A DNA stretch of 64,000 nt from Komagataeibacter saccharivorans (lineage in GTDB: Bacteria; Pseudomonadota; Alphaproteobacteria; Acetobacterales; Acetobacteraceae), in the NCBI RefSeq assembly GCF_003207825.1, contig NZ_NKTY01000014.1, positions 1 through 64,000 of the forward strand. The letters are read 5' to 3'. How positions within the stretch are numbered: position 1 is the stretch's first letter; each line of letters starts with the position of its first letter. Below the pieces are notes generated by a model. The model searched no databases and was not told the origin of the DNA. It saw only the letters and a program-made list of their open reading frames with translations. The translations under genes and the position numbers were made by a program. Shown in pieces: positions 17,742 to 27,613 of the stretch.

Positions 17742-18380
17742 TCAGTCACGAATTTTGACCTCCAGCAGCTTGCGGTAGCGGTTCAGGCTGCCTTCAAGGT
17801 GACGGCGCATGAGTTTCTGCGCCTGTTCGGCGTTTCCGCGCGAAATGGCTTCCAGTATGGCCTGATGTTCTTTTTTGGTATTGTCCAGATAGGCGGGGAG
17901 CGAACGCGATATCTTGGCGTATTTCAGGAACAGATCGCGCGAAATATCGGAAACCAGATGCCCCAGGAACGCCGGAAAACGCGGATTGCCCGCAGCCCGC
18001 GCAATGGCCAGATGGAAATCCAGATCGGCCCTGACTTCCATTTCCGGGTCGCGCGTATCCACGGCCACGAACTGCGCATGCATCTGGTACAGATGCGCAA
18101 GACTCTGTGCGGTCTTGCGCTGGGCTGCAAGGAATGCCGCCTGTGTTTCCACCCCGATGCGCAGTTCCAGTATTTCCAGCGCCGCCCGCACATCGTCAAT
18201 CGGCGTGGCGAGGAAATGGGGTACCCACCTGTCTTCCGTCGTAACGAACGTGCCCGCACCCTGTCGCGTCACGATACGTCCGCCCAGCTTCAGGGATGCA
18301 ATGGCTTCCCTTATGACTGTGCGACTGACATCGAATTCCGTGCACAGCACGGCGGTTGATGGCAGTTTTTCGCCCGGCAT
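17742..18380 (-). CDS. GntR-family (FadR/FCD type) transcriptional regulator
   Basis: The frame from ATG 18380 gives 212 residues: winged helix (PSTAVLCTEFDVSRTVIREAI...GGRIVTRQGAGTFV) and an all-helical FCD ligand domain. The first helix of the DNA-binding domain is missing from this start but is encoded directly upstream in frame (LSENVADELLRRIQAKTY). The frame stays open to a stop at 18468. No ATG/GTG/TTG exists there; an ATT at 18450-18452 stands 9 bases after AGGGAG, and a CTG lies at 18432-18434. The real start is therefore probably the ATT or CTG, giving about 230-236 residues. It is the likely controller of the divergent island. Confidence 0.88.
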   Translation of the reverse strand: MPGEKLPSTAVLCTEFDVSRTVIREAIASLKLGGRIVTRQGAGTFVTTEDRWVPHFLATPIDDVRAALEILELRIGVETQAAFLAAQRKTAQSLAHLYQMHAQFVAVDTRDPEMEVRADLDFHLAIARAAGNPRFPAFLGHLVSDISRDLFLKYAKISRSLPAYLDNTKKEHQAILEAISRGNAEQAQKLMRRHLEGSLNRYRKLLEVKIRD

Positions 18381-18544
18381 GTAGGTTTTGGCCTGAATAC
18401 GGCGCAGAAGTTCATCTGCAACGTTTTCAGACAGATTTCCACTGGCATTAATGGCGCGGTACTCCCTTCATCGGTTTCATTTTACACCGGGGCGCGTAAC
18501 CTGATCCGACTGGTGCATGGTCCGTATTATCCGGTTCCGTGGCT

Positions 18545-19312
18545 TTAGGCGGTCGTGCCGTCCGGGTCAAAGCGGACCATGGTTCCGCCCCCACTGGCCT
18601 GATCGGTGGGCAGGACTTCCATGCGCGTGACATCGACATGCAGCGGCATGTCAATGACGGTGCGGACAAGGCCCGCTACATCTTCGGGCTGGACGGGACG
18701 GTAGCCCTCATACAGTGCTGCGCGCGCCCTGTCCGGTCCCAGCGTATCCCGATACAGCGCCGTCTCGACCCGACCGGGCACGATTTCCGTCACCCGCACG
18801 CCCGTTCCCAGCAGGTCGCAGCGCAGGGCGTCGCAGAACAGGCGGATACCCGCCTTGGACGCCCCATAGACACATGACCCCGGATAGGGGGAGTGTCCCG
18901 CAATGGACCCCACAAACAGCACATGCCCCCGCCGCCGCGCGATCATGGGCGGCAGAAGCTGGTGTGTCAGGCGTAGCGGGGCCTTCAGATTGATGTCGAT
19001 CATCGCGTCGATCTGGCTGATATCCGTATCCGCAAAGGGGCCGCTGGTTGACAGGATACCGGCATTGTTGATCACGATATCAATTTCATGGCTGGCGACG
19101 GCGGCGCAGATGGCGTCCGTATCGCATATATCGGCCTGAACCGTTATTGCCCCGTATTCGCGCGCCAGCGCCGCCAGGGCGTCCGGATTGCGCCCGGTTG
19201 CGATGACGTTCAGTCCCGCCGTGCGCAGCGCGGCGACGATGGCCCGGCCGATGCCGCTGGTCGCACCCGTTACCAGTGCGGTGCGCAGCGGGTGTGATAC
19301 GGTGTCACGCAT
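18545..19312 (-). CDS. short-chain dehydrogenase/reductase
   Basis: 255 residues, classical [11 protein letters not shown] at 16-23, NNAG near 87-90, catalytic YGASK in the second half, and PGRVETALY after it. It is similar in style to the YdfG-type NADP-dependent 3-hydroxyacid (serine/allo-threonine) dehydrogenases, which would suit an amino-acid-like substrate. It overlaps the preceding SDR gene by 8 bases, so the two are coupled. Substrate unknown. Confidence 0.88.
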   Translation of the reverse strand: MRDTVSHPLRTALVTGATSGIGRAIVAALRTAGLNVIATGRNPDALAALAREYGAITVQADICDTDAICAAVASHEIDIVINNAGILSTSGPFADTDISQIDAMIDINLKAPLRLTHQLLPPMIARRRGHVLFVGSIAGHSPYPGSCVYGASKAGIRLFCDALRCDLLGTGVRVTEIVPGRVETALYRDTLGPDRARAALYEGYRPVQPEDVAGLVRTVIDMPLHVDVTRMEVLPTDQASGGGTMVRFDPDGTTA

Positions 19313-20054
19313 AGATGTAGCCCCCGCTTACGATAACCGTCTCGCCCGTGGCGTATGTGTTGCGCGGTCCGCCCATCATGACGATCCATTCGGCCATTTC
19401 CTCGGGTTCGGCGGCGCGGTCCAGCGGACTGGCCCTGGCCAGTTCAGGCAGGAAGCCCAGTTCCTTCGCCCGGTCGGTGGCGAAACCGGCCGGGGCGACG
19501 CCATTGACCAGTATGCCCCACTGCGCACATTCCTGACCGAAGGATCGGGTCAGGCTGACGACCGCCGCCTTTGTCGCCGCGTAATGCGCGTTCTGCGGAT
19601 GGGCCTTGAAGGCATCGACGGAGGATATGTTCACGATCCTGCCCGTAACGGCGCCGGGCTGTGCGAATTCGCGCATGTGCCGCACGGCGGCGACCATCAT
19701 GTGATAGGTGCCCTTGATGTTGATCGCGTTTTCAAGGTCCCATTCCTCATCCGTGATGTCGAGGATGGGGCGGCGCGGATAGATCGCGGCGCTGTTGACC
19801 AGCGTATCAATGCGGCCCATTTCGCCAGCCAGCGTGGCGAAGGCGGCGTGGGCGCTGCTCTGGCGCGCAATATCGCCGGTCGCGACATGCACCGATACAC
19901 CGGGGGCGGACAGTTCGGCGCGCGCGGCTTCCAGCCGTTCGGCGTTGATGTCCACCAGTCCGATACGGGTTGCGCCATCACGGATCATGAGGCGTGCTGT
20001 AGCCAGACCAAGGCCCGAAGCCCCGCCGACGATAATGGCTGTAAGATTTTTCAT
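19305..20054 (-). CDS. short-chain dehydrogenase/reductase
   Basis: 249 residues: cofactor motif GGASGLGLA (10-18), acidic residue DIN after beta-2 suggesting NAD preference, catalytic YAATK, and the C-terminal [12 protein letters not shown] typical of FabG-like SDRs. NSAA replaces the usual NNAG. It starts 15 bases after the permease gene and overlaps the next SDR gene, so permease-SDR-SDR form one unit. Substrate unknown. Confidence 0.88.
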   Translation of the reverse strand: MKNLTAIIVGGASGLGLATARLMIRDGATRIGLVDINAERLEAARAELSAPGVSVHVATGDIARQSSAHAAFATLAGEMGRIDTLVNSAAIYPRRPILDITDEEWDLENAINIKGTYHMMVAAVRHMREFAQPGAVTGRIVNISSVDAFKAHPQNAHYAATKAAVVSLTRSFGQECAQWGILVNGVAPAGFATDRAKELGFLPELARASPLDRAAEPEEMAEWIVMMGGPRNTYATGETVIVSGGYIYA

Positions 20055-20069
20055 GACGGATCGTCCCGC

Positions 20070-21641
20070 TTAATGAACAGAGGGTGAAGTGAAGGCAAAG
20101 GTTTCGGCATGTTCGTGCGATGCGGGCCTGCGGCCGCTGCTGACCCCCCATGCATAGATGCCCCACAGAAACAGCAGGAAGGCCACCAGAAGGGGGATGT
20201 TGCGCAGCGTTTCCATGGACAGGTCACGATCAAGCCATGAAAAGCCGATCATGCCGATGTAATAGGCAAATATCCAAAGGGAGCGCCCGTGGTCGCCCGC
20301 CATCGTCCGCCGCCCCGCCTGCGTGGCCAGCACATACACGATGCCAATCACGATCTGGGCGGAAAGCAGCCAGGCCACCGTGGTCCATCCAGCCCACAGG
20401 ATGATGAAGGATGACAGCACGAAGGTCAGTGGACCAAGCACGGCAAGGTAGCGCAGGCGGAACGGGCGCCGCAGTTCGGGAATGGTCTGGCGGAAGGACG
20501 CCAGGATGACCGGCGCGAAGGCGTAGCTCATGACAATGGTGGTGGATACGATGCCGACAAGGCTGCTCCACGAAGGAAAGGGTAGCGTCCAGAATACGCA
20601 CAGCCCGAATGAAAGGCGCAGCGCCACCTTCTGGCAGGTCGTATCGCGCTTCAGCCCCGTTTCAAGCAGCCATGCCTGCATGACCCGGCATGTGGAACTG
20701 AGATAGACATTCGCCGTCCCCATGGGGGAAAGGCACGCATCGAACAGTACCAGACGCGCCAGCCATATTGCCCCGGCCAGTATCGTAATGTCGTGAAAGG
20801 GCAGGGGGAACTGCTCGCGGACCCCATGCCAGCCATCCTGCAGCAATGTGTGCGGCAGGTTCCCCATGAAGATGGCCTGAAGGGCGATATAGACCAGCGT
20901 GACGAAACCCACCGACAGGCACAGTGCCGCGGGCACGTTTTTCTGCGGATTACGCACTTCCCCCGCCGCCGACACGATGGATGTCAGCCCCAGAAAGGAA
21001 AACATGATGCCACCGGTGGAAAGGGCTGCCATGATGCCGTCCGCCATATGTCCGTTTGCAAGCGGCACATGAAACGGTGCGAGTGAAAAACTGCGTGACA
21101 GCACGATTATGACAAGTGCGGGCACCAGAAACTTCAGAACTGTAACAATATTGTTAACCCATGCGAAGGACTTCGCATTGGATGTATTGAGCCAGTAAAT
21201 CGCGCACAGCACCAAAAACTGTACAAGCCACCCCACTGCGGACGGCCCTCCGCCCGGCGCCCCCAGAAAGGGGAACCATGTGCAGGCATACTGTCGCGCC
21301 GCGACCAGTTCGATCGAAACGATGCTGGAAAACGCGACGATGGTGACAGTCCCCACCATAAAGCCCAGAAAGCTGCCATGCGACAGGTAGGGATAGCGCG
21401 CGACCCCGCCGGTAAGTGGAAGGGCGGCGGCCAGTTCGCTGTAGATCAGCCCCAGCAGCAGGGCGATGATACCGCCGCACAGCCATCCGATCATCGCCCC
21501 CGGCCCGGCCATGGTGGCGACGGGAGAAGCCGCGAACAGCCAGCCGGAACCGAATGTTGCCCCGCAACCGATCAGGATCAGGTCGAACAGGGAAAGCGTG
21601 CGCCCGGATATGTGTGTCGCGTTGCTGTCTGGTGAACTCAA
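20070..21641 (-). CDS. APC-superfamily amino-acid permease
   Basis: 523 residues with about 12-14 hydrophobic helices. The first helix reads LFDLILIGCGATFGSGWLFAA, equivalent to the GxGIGSGIF signature of APC carriers. It is first in the left arm and faces HyuA across a 182-base divergent promoter region. It probably imports the substrate handled by the island. The size is somewhat larger than GabP-like carriers (about 460), from extra C-terminal helices. Confidence 0.9.
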   Translation of the reverse strand: MSSPDSNATHISGRTLSLFDLILIGCGATFGSGWLFAASPVATMAGPGAMIGWLCGGIIALLLGLIYSELAAALPLTGGVARYPYLSHGSFLGFMVGTVTIVAFSSIVSIELVAARQYACTWFPFLGAPGGGPSAVGWLVQFLVLCAIYWLNTSNAKSFAWVNNIVTVLKFLVPALVIIVLSRSFSLAPFHVPLANGHMADGIMAALSTGGIMFSFLGLTSIVSAAGEVRNPQKNVPAALCLSVGFVTLVYIALQAIFMGNLPHTLLQDGWHGVREQFPLPFHDITILAGAIWLARLVLFDACLSPMGTANVYLSSTCRVMQAWLLETGLKRDTTCQKVALRLSFGLCVFWTLPFPSWSSLVGIVSTTIVMSYAFAPVILASFRQTIPELRRPFRLRYLAVLGPLTFVLSSFIILWAGWTTVAWLLSAQIVIGIVYVLATQAGRRTMAGDHGRSLWIFAYYIGMIGFSWLDRDLSMETLRNIPLLVAFLLFLWGIYAWGVSSGRRPASHEHAETFAFTSPSVH

Positions 21642-21733
21642 CTGCGTAACCTCACTGCTGCCTGCGTGGCGGGCGGTGGCGCCGGCCGGGTGGAATGATC
21701 CATACCCGGAACATTACGATATGACATTGACAT

Positions 21734-21744
21734 TTGTATTACAA
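21734..21744. promoter_or_regulatory. GntR-type palindrome between the permease and hyuA
   Basis: TTGTATTACAA is a perfect palindrome around a central T. It fits the tNGT-N3-ACNa pattern of FadR-subfamily GntR operators. It lies in the shared divergent promoter of the two arms, and a GntR gene is part of the left arm. Confidence 0.5.
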
Positions 21745-21823
21745 GTTCCCTAAACCTGTCATGTCACTTTATGGCGCACGGGTGCGCAGTCACCGTGGCT
21801 TTCAAAAAAAGGATTGGCGTGGA

Positions 21824-23902
21824 ATGGGCGGAGCCAGAACCTGTCAGGTCGGTGTCGATATCGGCGGTACCTTTACCGATATCGCCCTTGAGGTGGACGG
21901 GCGGTTGGAATCAACCAAGGTCCTGACGGATTACGAAGCACCGGAACGCGCCATCCTGAAGGGATTGCGCGAGGTCTGTGCCACGGCGGGTATTGGCCTG
22001 TCGGATATCGGCGTTGTCATTCATGGTACCACGCTGGCCACCAACGCGCTGATCGAACGGCGTGGCGCGCGCACGGCGTTCATCACGACCGAAGGCTTCC
22101 GCGATGTGCTGGAAATGCGGACCGAAAACCGCTTTGAACAGTATGACCTCAATATCGTCCTGCCGCCGCCGCTGATCGAACGCGCGGACAGGTTCGTGGT
22201 GCGTGAACGTCTTGACGCAGGCGGTAACGTGCTGCTGCCGCTGGACGAGGCGCAGCTTGCGGACGTGGTCGATGCCATCGCGGCGGGCGGGTATGAAAGT
22301 GTCGCCATCGGTTTCCTGCATGCCTACGCAAACGGGGCGCATGAACGCCGGGTGCGTGAAGCGCTGCTGGAGCGCATGCCCGCGCTGTCGGTTTCCATTT
22401 CATCCGAAGTCTCGCCCCAGTTCCGGGAATTCGAGCGGTTCAACACCGTCTGCGCCAATGCGTATGTCAAACCGGCCATCAAATCCTATCTGGATCGTCT
22501 GGTGGCGTCGCTGAAGGTGCTGGGGATCGGGTGCCCGGTTTACATGATCCACTCGGGCGGGGGCATCATCTCGGTCGATCACGCGGCGGAATTCCCGGTG
22601 CGTCTGGTCGAATCCGGTCCGGCCGGTGGCGTCATCTTCGCGGAATATGTGGCCCGGCGGCATGGGCGCGACCGGGTGGTTTCCTTCGATATGGGGGGGA
22701 CGACGGCGAAAATCTGTCTTGTGGAGGATTTCGCCCCCCGCACGGCCAAGACGTTCGAGGTCGCGCGGACCTGGCGCTTCCGCAAGGGCAGCGGCATGCC
22801 GATTTCCATTCCCGTGGTGGAAATGGTGGAAATCGGGGCCGGGGGCGGGTCCATCGCCAGCGTCGACAACATGCGCCAGATCCGGGTGGGGCCGCGCAGT
22901 GCCGCATCCGAACCCGGTCCCGCCTGCTATGGGCGCGGCGGGGTGGAGCCGACCGTAACCGATGCCAACCTGCTGCTGGGCAAGCTGGACCCGGACAATT
23001 TCGCCGGCGGGTCGCTGACCCTGTCACGCGAAGGGGCGATCAGCGCCGTGGATGCAAGGATCGCCAGCCTGCTCGCACTGGACACGCAGGCCAGCGCCTA
23101 TGGCATCTGCGAGGTCGTGGACGAAAACATGTCCAACGCCGCCCGCGTGCATGCCGTGGAAAATGGCAAGGACATTTCCGGCTTCACCATGATTACCTTT
23201 GGCGGCGGTGGCCCGCTGCATGCGGCGCGGCTGTGCGAAAAGCTGGGCATTTCCTCTTTCATCGTGCCGCCCGGTGCGGGGGTGGGATCGGCCATCGGCT
23301 TTCTGCGCGCGCCGTTCGGTTACGAATCCGTGCGCAGCGCTGTGGTGGCGCTTGCGGATTACGACACGCAGCGCGTTGCCGCCCTGCTGGACGCCATGCG
23401 CACGGAAGCTACGGGTTTCCTCAACGCCATTGATCCCGCCATCGTGCCGGTCATCGAATGCACCGCGTTCATGCGGTATGAAGGGCAGGGGTGGGATATT
23501 CCCGTCCGCCTTCCATTGGAAACATTCAGCACCGGCCGTACGCAGGAGATACTGGCTGCGTTCGGGAGCGAATACCGTCGCTACTTCGGCCAGACGATTG
23601 ATGGCGCGCGCAGCGAGATCATAAGCTGGGCGCTGCGTGTCAGCTCACCCCCCGTCCGTGTCGATGTCGCCCGGGCGGTCAGCCACACGCAGCCCGTGCA
23701 GCCAACAGCGCATCGCCCCCTGTTCGATGCCGCCAGCCGGGGCTTTGTCGATGCGGGCATCATCGACCGCCGCACCCTTTCGGTCGGGGATGTGGTGCGG
23801 GGCCCCGCCATTATTGTCGAACCCGAAACCACGACCATCCTGACAACCTGTTTCACGGCAACGGTGCAGAGCGACGGCTGTCTGCTCGCCACCCGCCATT
23901 GA
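21824..23902 (+). CDS. hyuA: hydantoinase/oxoprolinase subunit A (HyuA)
   Basis: 692 residues from ATG 21824; the frame is open back to 21734, but the family N-terminus (VGVDIGGTFTDIAL) starts just after this methionine. It has the ASKHA ATPase fold: phosphate-1 loop DIGGTFTD, HGTTLATNAL, ESGPAGG and FDMGGTTAKICLVE. It pairs with HyuB downstream for ATP-dependent opening of a cyclic amide (hydantoin, 5-oxoproline) or, in acetone-carboxylase relatives, for carboxylation. HyuB starts 10 bases after the stop codon. First gene of the right arm. Confidence 0.92.
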   Translation: MGGARTCQVGVDIGGTFTDIALEVDGRLESTKVLTDYEAPERAILKGLREVCATAGIGLSDIGVVIHGTTLATNALIERRGARTAFITTEGFRDVLEMRTENRFEQYDLNIVLPPPLIERADRFVVRERLDAGGNVLLPLDEAQLADVVDAIAAGGYESVAIGFLHAYANGAHERRVREALLERMPALSVSISSEVSPQFREFERFNTVCANAYVKPAIKSYLDRLVASLKVLGIGCPVYMIHSGGGIISVDHAAEFPVRLVESGPAGGVIFAEYVARRHGRDRVVSFDMGGTTAKICLVEDFAPRTAKTFEVARTWRFRKGSGMPISIPVVEMVEIGAGGGSIASVDNMRQIRVGPRSAASEPGPACYGRGGVEPTVTDANLLLGKLDPDNFAGGSLTLSREGAISAVDARIASLLALDTQASAYGICEVVDENMSNAARVHAVENGKDISGFTMITFGGGGPLHAARLCEKLGISSFIVPPGAGVGSAIGFLRAPFGYESVRSAVVALADYDTQRVAALLDAMRTEATGFLNAIDPAIVPVIECTAFMRYEGQGWDIPVRLPLETFSTGRTQEILAAFGSEYRRYFGQTIDGARSEIISWALRVSSPPVRVDVARAVSHTQPVQPTAHRPLFDAASRGFVDAGIIDRRTLSVGDVVRGPAIIVEPETTTILTTCFTATVQSDGCLLATRH

Positions 23903-23912
23903 GGAGCGATAC

Positions 23913-25553
23913 ATGAGCGACGCTCTCGCAGATATCCACATGCAGGTCATGTGGAACCGCCTGATCTCGGTTGTGGAGGAACAGGCACAGACCCTCATCC
24001 GCACGGCGTTTTCCACCAGTGTCCGTGAAGCGGGCGACCTGTCCGCCGGTGCGTTCGATCTGGAAGGCCGCATGCTGGTGCAGGCCGTGACCGGCACGCC
24101 GGGGCATGTCAACGCCATGGCGGAATCGGTCGGGCATTTCATTACCGATATCGGGCGCGAAAACATCCGCGAAGGGGATGTCTACATCACCAATGACCCG
24201 TGGAAGGGCACCGGCCACCTGCATGACATCACCATCGTCACCCCGTCCTTCCATGGCGGGCGTCTGGTGGGGTATTTCGCATCTACCGCCCATGTGGTGG
24301 ACGTAGGCGGCCGTGGCTTTGGCCCCGATGCGAACGAGGTGTATGAAGAAGGGCTCTTCATCCCCATCATGAAGCTGTTCGATGCGGGCCGGGTCAACGA
24401 TACCCTGGTGCTGATGATCCGCAACAACGTGCGCGAGGCGGATAAGGTGGTGGGCGATATTTTCGCCCTGACCGCCTGTAACGCGGCAGGCCACCAGCGG
24501 CTGGTGGACATGATGCGGGAATTCGCGCTGGATGATCTGGAGCGTCTGGGTGGTTTCATTCTCAGTCATAGCGAGCGCGCGACGCGTGAAAGTCTGGCCA
24601 GCCTGCCGCACGGCACATGGACCAACAGCCTGCTGCTGGATGGATATGATGAACCGGTGGCCCTGCACGCGGCCCTGACCATCGGGCCGGAGGGTGTGCA
24701 TGTCGATTTTTCCGGGACATCCGGCCCAAGCCGCTTTGGCATCAATGTGCCTCTGGTTTACGCCAAGGCTTATGCCTGTTACGGCATAAAATGTATCGTA
24801 GCCCCGGAAATCCCCAATAATTCTGCCTCCCTCGCGCCATTTTCCGTCTCGGCGCCGGATCACTGCATCCTCAATGCGCAGCGTCCCGCCCCGGTATCGG
24901 TGCGGCATGTGCTGGGGCATTTCGTGCCTGATCTGGTGCTGGGGGCGCTGCATAAGGCCCTGCCTGACCGTGTTCCGGCGGAAGGGGCGGGTTCGCTTTG
25001 GAACCTGCATATGAGCCTGCGCCCGCTGCCCGGCATGGAAGGAACGGGCAGCGGGGCGGAAATCCTCATGTTCAACAGTGGCGGCACGGGTGCGCGGCCC
25101 ACGCTGGACGGGCTGAGCGCTACGGCGTTTCCCAGCGGCGTTCACACCATGCCGGTCGAGGCGACCGAAAGTGTCGGCCCGGTCATCGTCTGGCGCAAGG
25201 AACTGCGCGAAGGCTCCGGCGGCGCGGGTGAGTTCCGTGGCGGCCTTGGCCAGTCCATGGAAATCGAGGCGGCGGAAGGCTACTCCCTGCGGTTTTCGGC
25301 CATGTTCGACCGTATCAGCCACCCGGCGCGCGGTCTGGCTGGCGGGCAGGACGGCGCACCGGGGGCTGTCACGCTCGATGATGGCACTGTCATGCGCGGC
25401 AAGGGTCAGCAGCAGGTGCCACCGGGGCGCAGGCTCCGGCTCGATCTGCCCGGCGGCGGTGGTTATGGTGACCCCGCGAACCGTGCCCCCGCCGCGGTCG
25501 AACGTGACCGTCACAACGGTTATCTGGGGGCGACCCCTTCGGGCAATGTTTAA
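23913..25553 (+). CDS. hyuB: hydantoinase/oxoprolinase subunit B (HyuB)
   Basis: 546 residues, normal family length (about 520-580). Conserved blocks include FSTSVREAGDLSAGAFD, TGTPGHVNAMAESV, YITNDPWKGTGHLHDITIV and the C-terminal PGGGGYGDP. GAGG precedes the ATG. It forms the hydrolytic partner of HyuA. In this family the pair acts on 5-membered lactams such as N-methylhydantoin or 5-oxoproline; which one applies here is open. Confidence 0.93.
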   Translation: MSDALADIHMQVMWNRLISVVEEQAQTLIRTAFSTSVREAGDLSAGAFDLEGRMLVQAVTGTPGHVNAMAESVGHFITDIGRENIREGDVYITNDPWKGTGHLHDITIVTPSFHGGRLVGYFASTAHVVDVGGRGFGPDANEVYEEGLFIPIMKLFDAGRVNDTLVLMIRNNVREADKVVGDIFALTACNAAGHQRLVDMMREFALDDLERLGGFILSHSERATRESLASLPHGTWTNSLLLDGYDEPVALHAALTIGPEGVHVDFSGTSGPSRFGINVPLVYAKAYACYGIKCIVAPEIPNNSASLAPFSVSAPDHCILNAQRPAPVSVRHVLGHFVPDLVLGALHKALPDRVPAEGAGSLWNLHMSLRPLPGMEGTGSGAEILMFNSGGTGARPTLDGLSATAFPSGVHTMPVEATESVGPVIVWRKELREGSGGAGEFRGGLGQSMEIEAAEGYSLRFSAMFDRISHPARGLAGGQDGAPGAVTLDDGTVMRGKGQQQVPPGRRLRLDLPGGGGYGDPANRAPAAVERDRHNGYLGATPSGNV

Positions 25554-25576
25554 CGATGGGGGCATAGGGCACGACC

Positions 25577-26785
25577 ATGCGTTTTGAAAATCGACGGGCA
25601 TCGTCGATCCAGCTTTCGGCCTCCATGGTGGTTTCCATGGCCGCGCGTGCGTTGCGGGCGCAGGGGCGGCAGATTGTTGACCTCTCGCTGGGGGAACCGG
25701 ATTTCAATACCCCGGATAATGTGATCGAAGCCGCAATCCGCGCAATGCGCGACGGGGTCACGCATTATACCGGCCCCAGCGGCCTGCCGCAGTTGCGTGA
25801 GGCCATCGTGGCCAAACTGGCGCGTGAAAACGGGCTGGATTACACGCCCGAACAGATCTCCATCGGCGTGGGTGCCAAGCAGATCCTGTTCAACCTGTTC
25901 ATGGGAGTGCTGGAAAGCGGGGACGAGGTCATCATTCCTGCACCCTTCTGGGTATCCTATCGGGACATGGTGGAATTCAACGGCGGCAGGGCGGTCGTGC
26001 TGCCCTGCGGGCTGGAAAGCGGGTTCAGACTGACACCCTCGCAACTGGCGGCGGCGATCACGCCCGCCACGCGCTGGGTCATGCTCAATACCCCGTCCAA
26101 CCCGTCCGGGGCGGTCTATGGTCGCGCGGAACTGCAGGCGCTGGGGCAGGTGCTGGCGGCACATCCCCAAATCGGCATCATATCGGATGAGATATATGAG
26201 CATATCCTGTTCGGGGATACGCCATTTGTCTCCTTCGCTGCTGCCTGCCCGGAACTGAAGGACCGGACCATCCTGATCAATGGCGTATCCAAGGCCTACG
26301 CCATGACCGGCTGGCGGCTGGGCTATGCCGCCGCCCCGCCTGGTTTTGCCCGCATGCTCAACAAGATGGAATCACAGGTTTCGACCTGTCCGTCCTCCAT
26401 CTCGCAGGTGGCGGCGGCTGAAGCGATGAATGGTCCGCAGGACTTCCTGCACATGGCAGGGGCCGCCTATACGCGCCGTCTTGCCATCGTGATGGAAGGA
26501 CTGGCGGGGATCGAGGGGCTGAAGGTCTGCAAGCCTGCGGGGGCTTTCTATGTCTTTCCCGAATGTTCGGCCTTCATCGGGCGCAGGACGCCCGATGGCC
26601 GCCGGATCGAAAACGATGTCATGCTGGCGGAATACCTGCTGCATGAAGGTGGGGTTGCGACCGTGCCGGGTGCCGCGTTCGGGCTTGAACCCTATATCCG
26701 CCTGTCCTTCGCCACGTCGGAAGAACAGTTGCGGATCGCCATGGCAGCCATGACGCGAACCCTTGGTTTGCTGGAACAGGAATAA
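25577..26785 (+). CDS. PLP-dependent class I/II aminotransferase
   Basis: 402 residues, fold type I, aspartate-aminotransferase Ib-like. Landmarks: SLGEPDFNTP (37-46), YTGPSGLPQLREAI, NTPSNPSG (171-178), D204 and Y207 (SDEIYEH), lysine K239 in NGVSKAYAMTGWRLGY and the C-terminal IRLSFA arginine. It moves the amino group from an amino acid to a 2-oxoacid. The gene follows hyuB by 23 bases and precedes the uronate-dehydrogenase-like gene by 7. It probably acts on the amino acid released by HyuAB. Confidence 0.92.
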   Translation: MRFENRRASSIQLSASMVVSMAARALRAQGRQIVDLSLGEPDFNTPDNVIEAAIRAMRDGVTHYTGPSGLPQLREAIVAKLARENGLDYTPEQISIGVGAKQILFNLFMGVLESGDEVIIPAPFWVSYRDMVEFNGGRAVVLPCGLESGFRLTPSQLAAAITPATRWVMLNTPSNPSGAVYGRAELQALGQVLAAHPQIGIISDEIYEHILFGDTPFVSFAAACPELKDRTILINGVSKAYAMTGWRLGYAAAPPGFARMLNKMESQVSTCPSSISQVAAAEAMNGPQDFLHMAGAAYTRRLAIVMEGLAGIEGLKVCKPAGAFYVFPECSAFIGRRTPDGRRIENDVMLAEYLLHEGGVATVPGAAFGLEPYIRLSFATSEEQLRIAMAAMTRTLGLLEQE

Positions 26786-26792
26786 GCGCATC

Positions 26793-27602
26793 ATGTCCAA
26801 ATATAATCGTGTCCTCATTACCGGGGCCGCAGGCGCCCTTGGGCGGCAGCTTCGCGTATCGGGCCTGAAACTGGCCCCCCAGATCCGGCTGACGGACCGT
26901 TTTCCCTCTGCCGATCTGGCGGCGCATGAGGAAGACCGCGTGGCTGAACTGGCCGATTTTGGCGCGGTGCTGGATGCCGTACGCGGCTGTGACGCGATCG
27001 TACATCTGGGTGGGCAGGCGGTTGAGGGGACATGGGATTCCGTGCTCAATTCCTCCATCGTCGGGACCTATAACGTGTATGAAGCCGCCCGGCAGTGCGG
27101 CGTAAAGCGTATCGTCTATGCCAGTTCGATCCATGCGGTCGGGTATTACGAACGCACCCAGACAATCGACGCCAGCGCACCGACACGGCCCGACAGCCTG
27201 TATGGTGTATCAAAGGCATATGCCGAAAACCTGTCGCGCTATTATTTCGATAAATTCGGGATCGAGACGGTATGCCTGCGTATCGGGTCGTGCTTTCCCG
27301 AACCGACCGACCGGCGGCACCTGATTACGTGGCTGTCGTACCGGGATTTCCGCCATCTGGTGGAAGTCTGCCTTGACGCGCCGCGTGTGGGACACATGAT
27401 TTCCTTTGCCACATCGGCAAACAGCCAGTCGTTCTGGGATAACCGGCTGGCATCCGTTCTGGGTTACGCCCCGCAGGACAATGCCGATACGTACCGCGAT
27501 GCCGTTTTTGCCCGCACGGAACAGGGCGATCCCGATGATCCGGCAGTCCGCTTTCAGGGCGGCAGTTTCTGCGCGGCCGGTCATTTTGAAGATCCGGCAT
27601 AA
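26793..27602 (+). CDS. NAD-dependent epimerase/dehydratase family protein, uronate-dehydrogenase-like
   Basis: 269 residues from ATG 26793 (AGGAA about 13 bases upstream; the longer frame to 26763 overlaps the aminotransferase). GAAGALG at 11-17 binds NAD. Catalytic residues are S111 in YASSIHAVGYY and Y137/K141 in LYGVSKAYAE. These positions, the HLGG loop and RIGSCFPEPTDRR follow Agrobacterium uronate dehydrogenase closely. Udh oxidises galacturonate or glucuronate to the aldarolactone, which is unexpected beside HyuAB. It may oxidise a sugar-acid-like part of the island's substrate. The family call is firm, the substrate is not. Confidence 0.85.
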   Translation: MSKYNRVLITGAAGALGRQLRVSGLKLAPQIRLTDRFPSADLAAHEEDRVAELADFGAVLDAVRGCDAIVHLGGQAVEGTWDSVLNSSIVGTYNVYEAARQCGVKRIVYASSIHAVGYYERTQTIDASAPTRPDSLYGVSKAYAENLSRYYFDKFGIETVCLRIGSCFPEPTDRRHLITWLSYRDFRHLVEVCLDAPRVGHMISFATSANSQSFWDNRLASVLGYAPQDNADTYRDAVFARTEQGDPDDPAVRFQGGSFCAAGHFEDPA

Positions 27603-27613
27603 GGGGCATGGCC

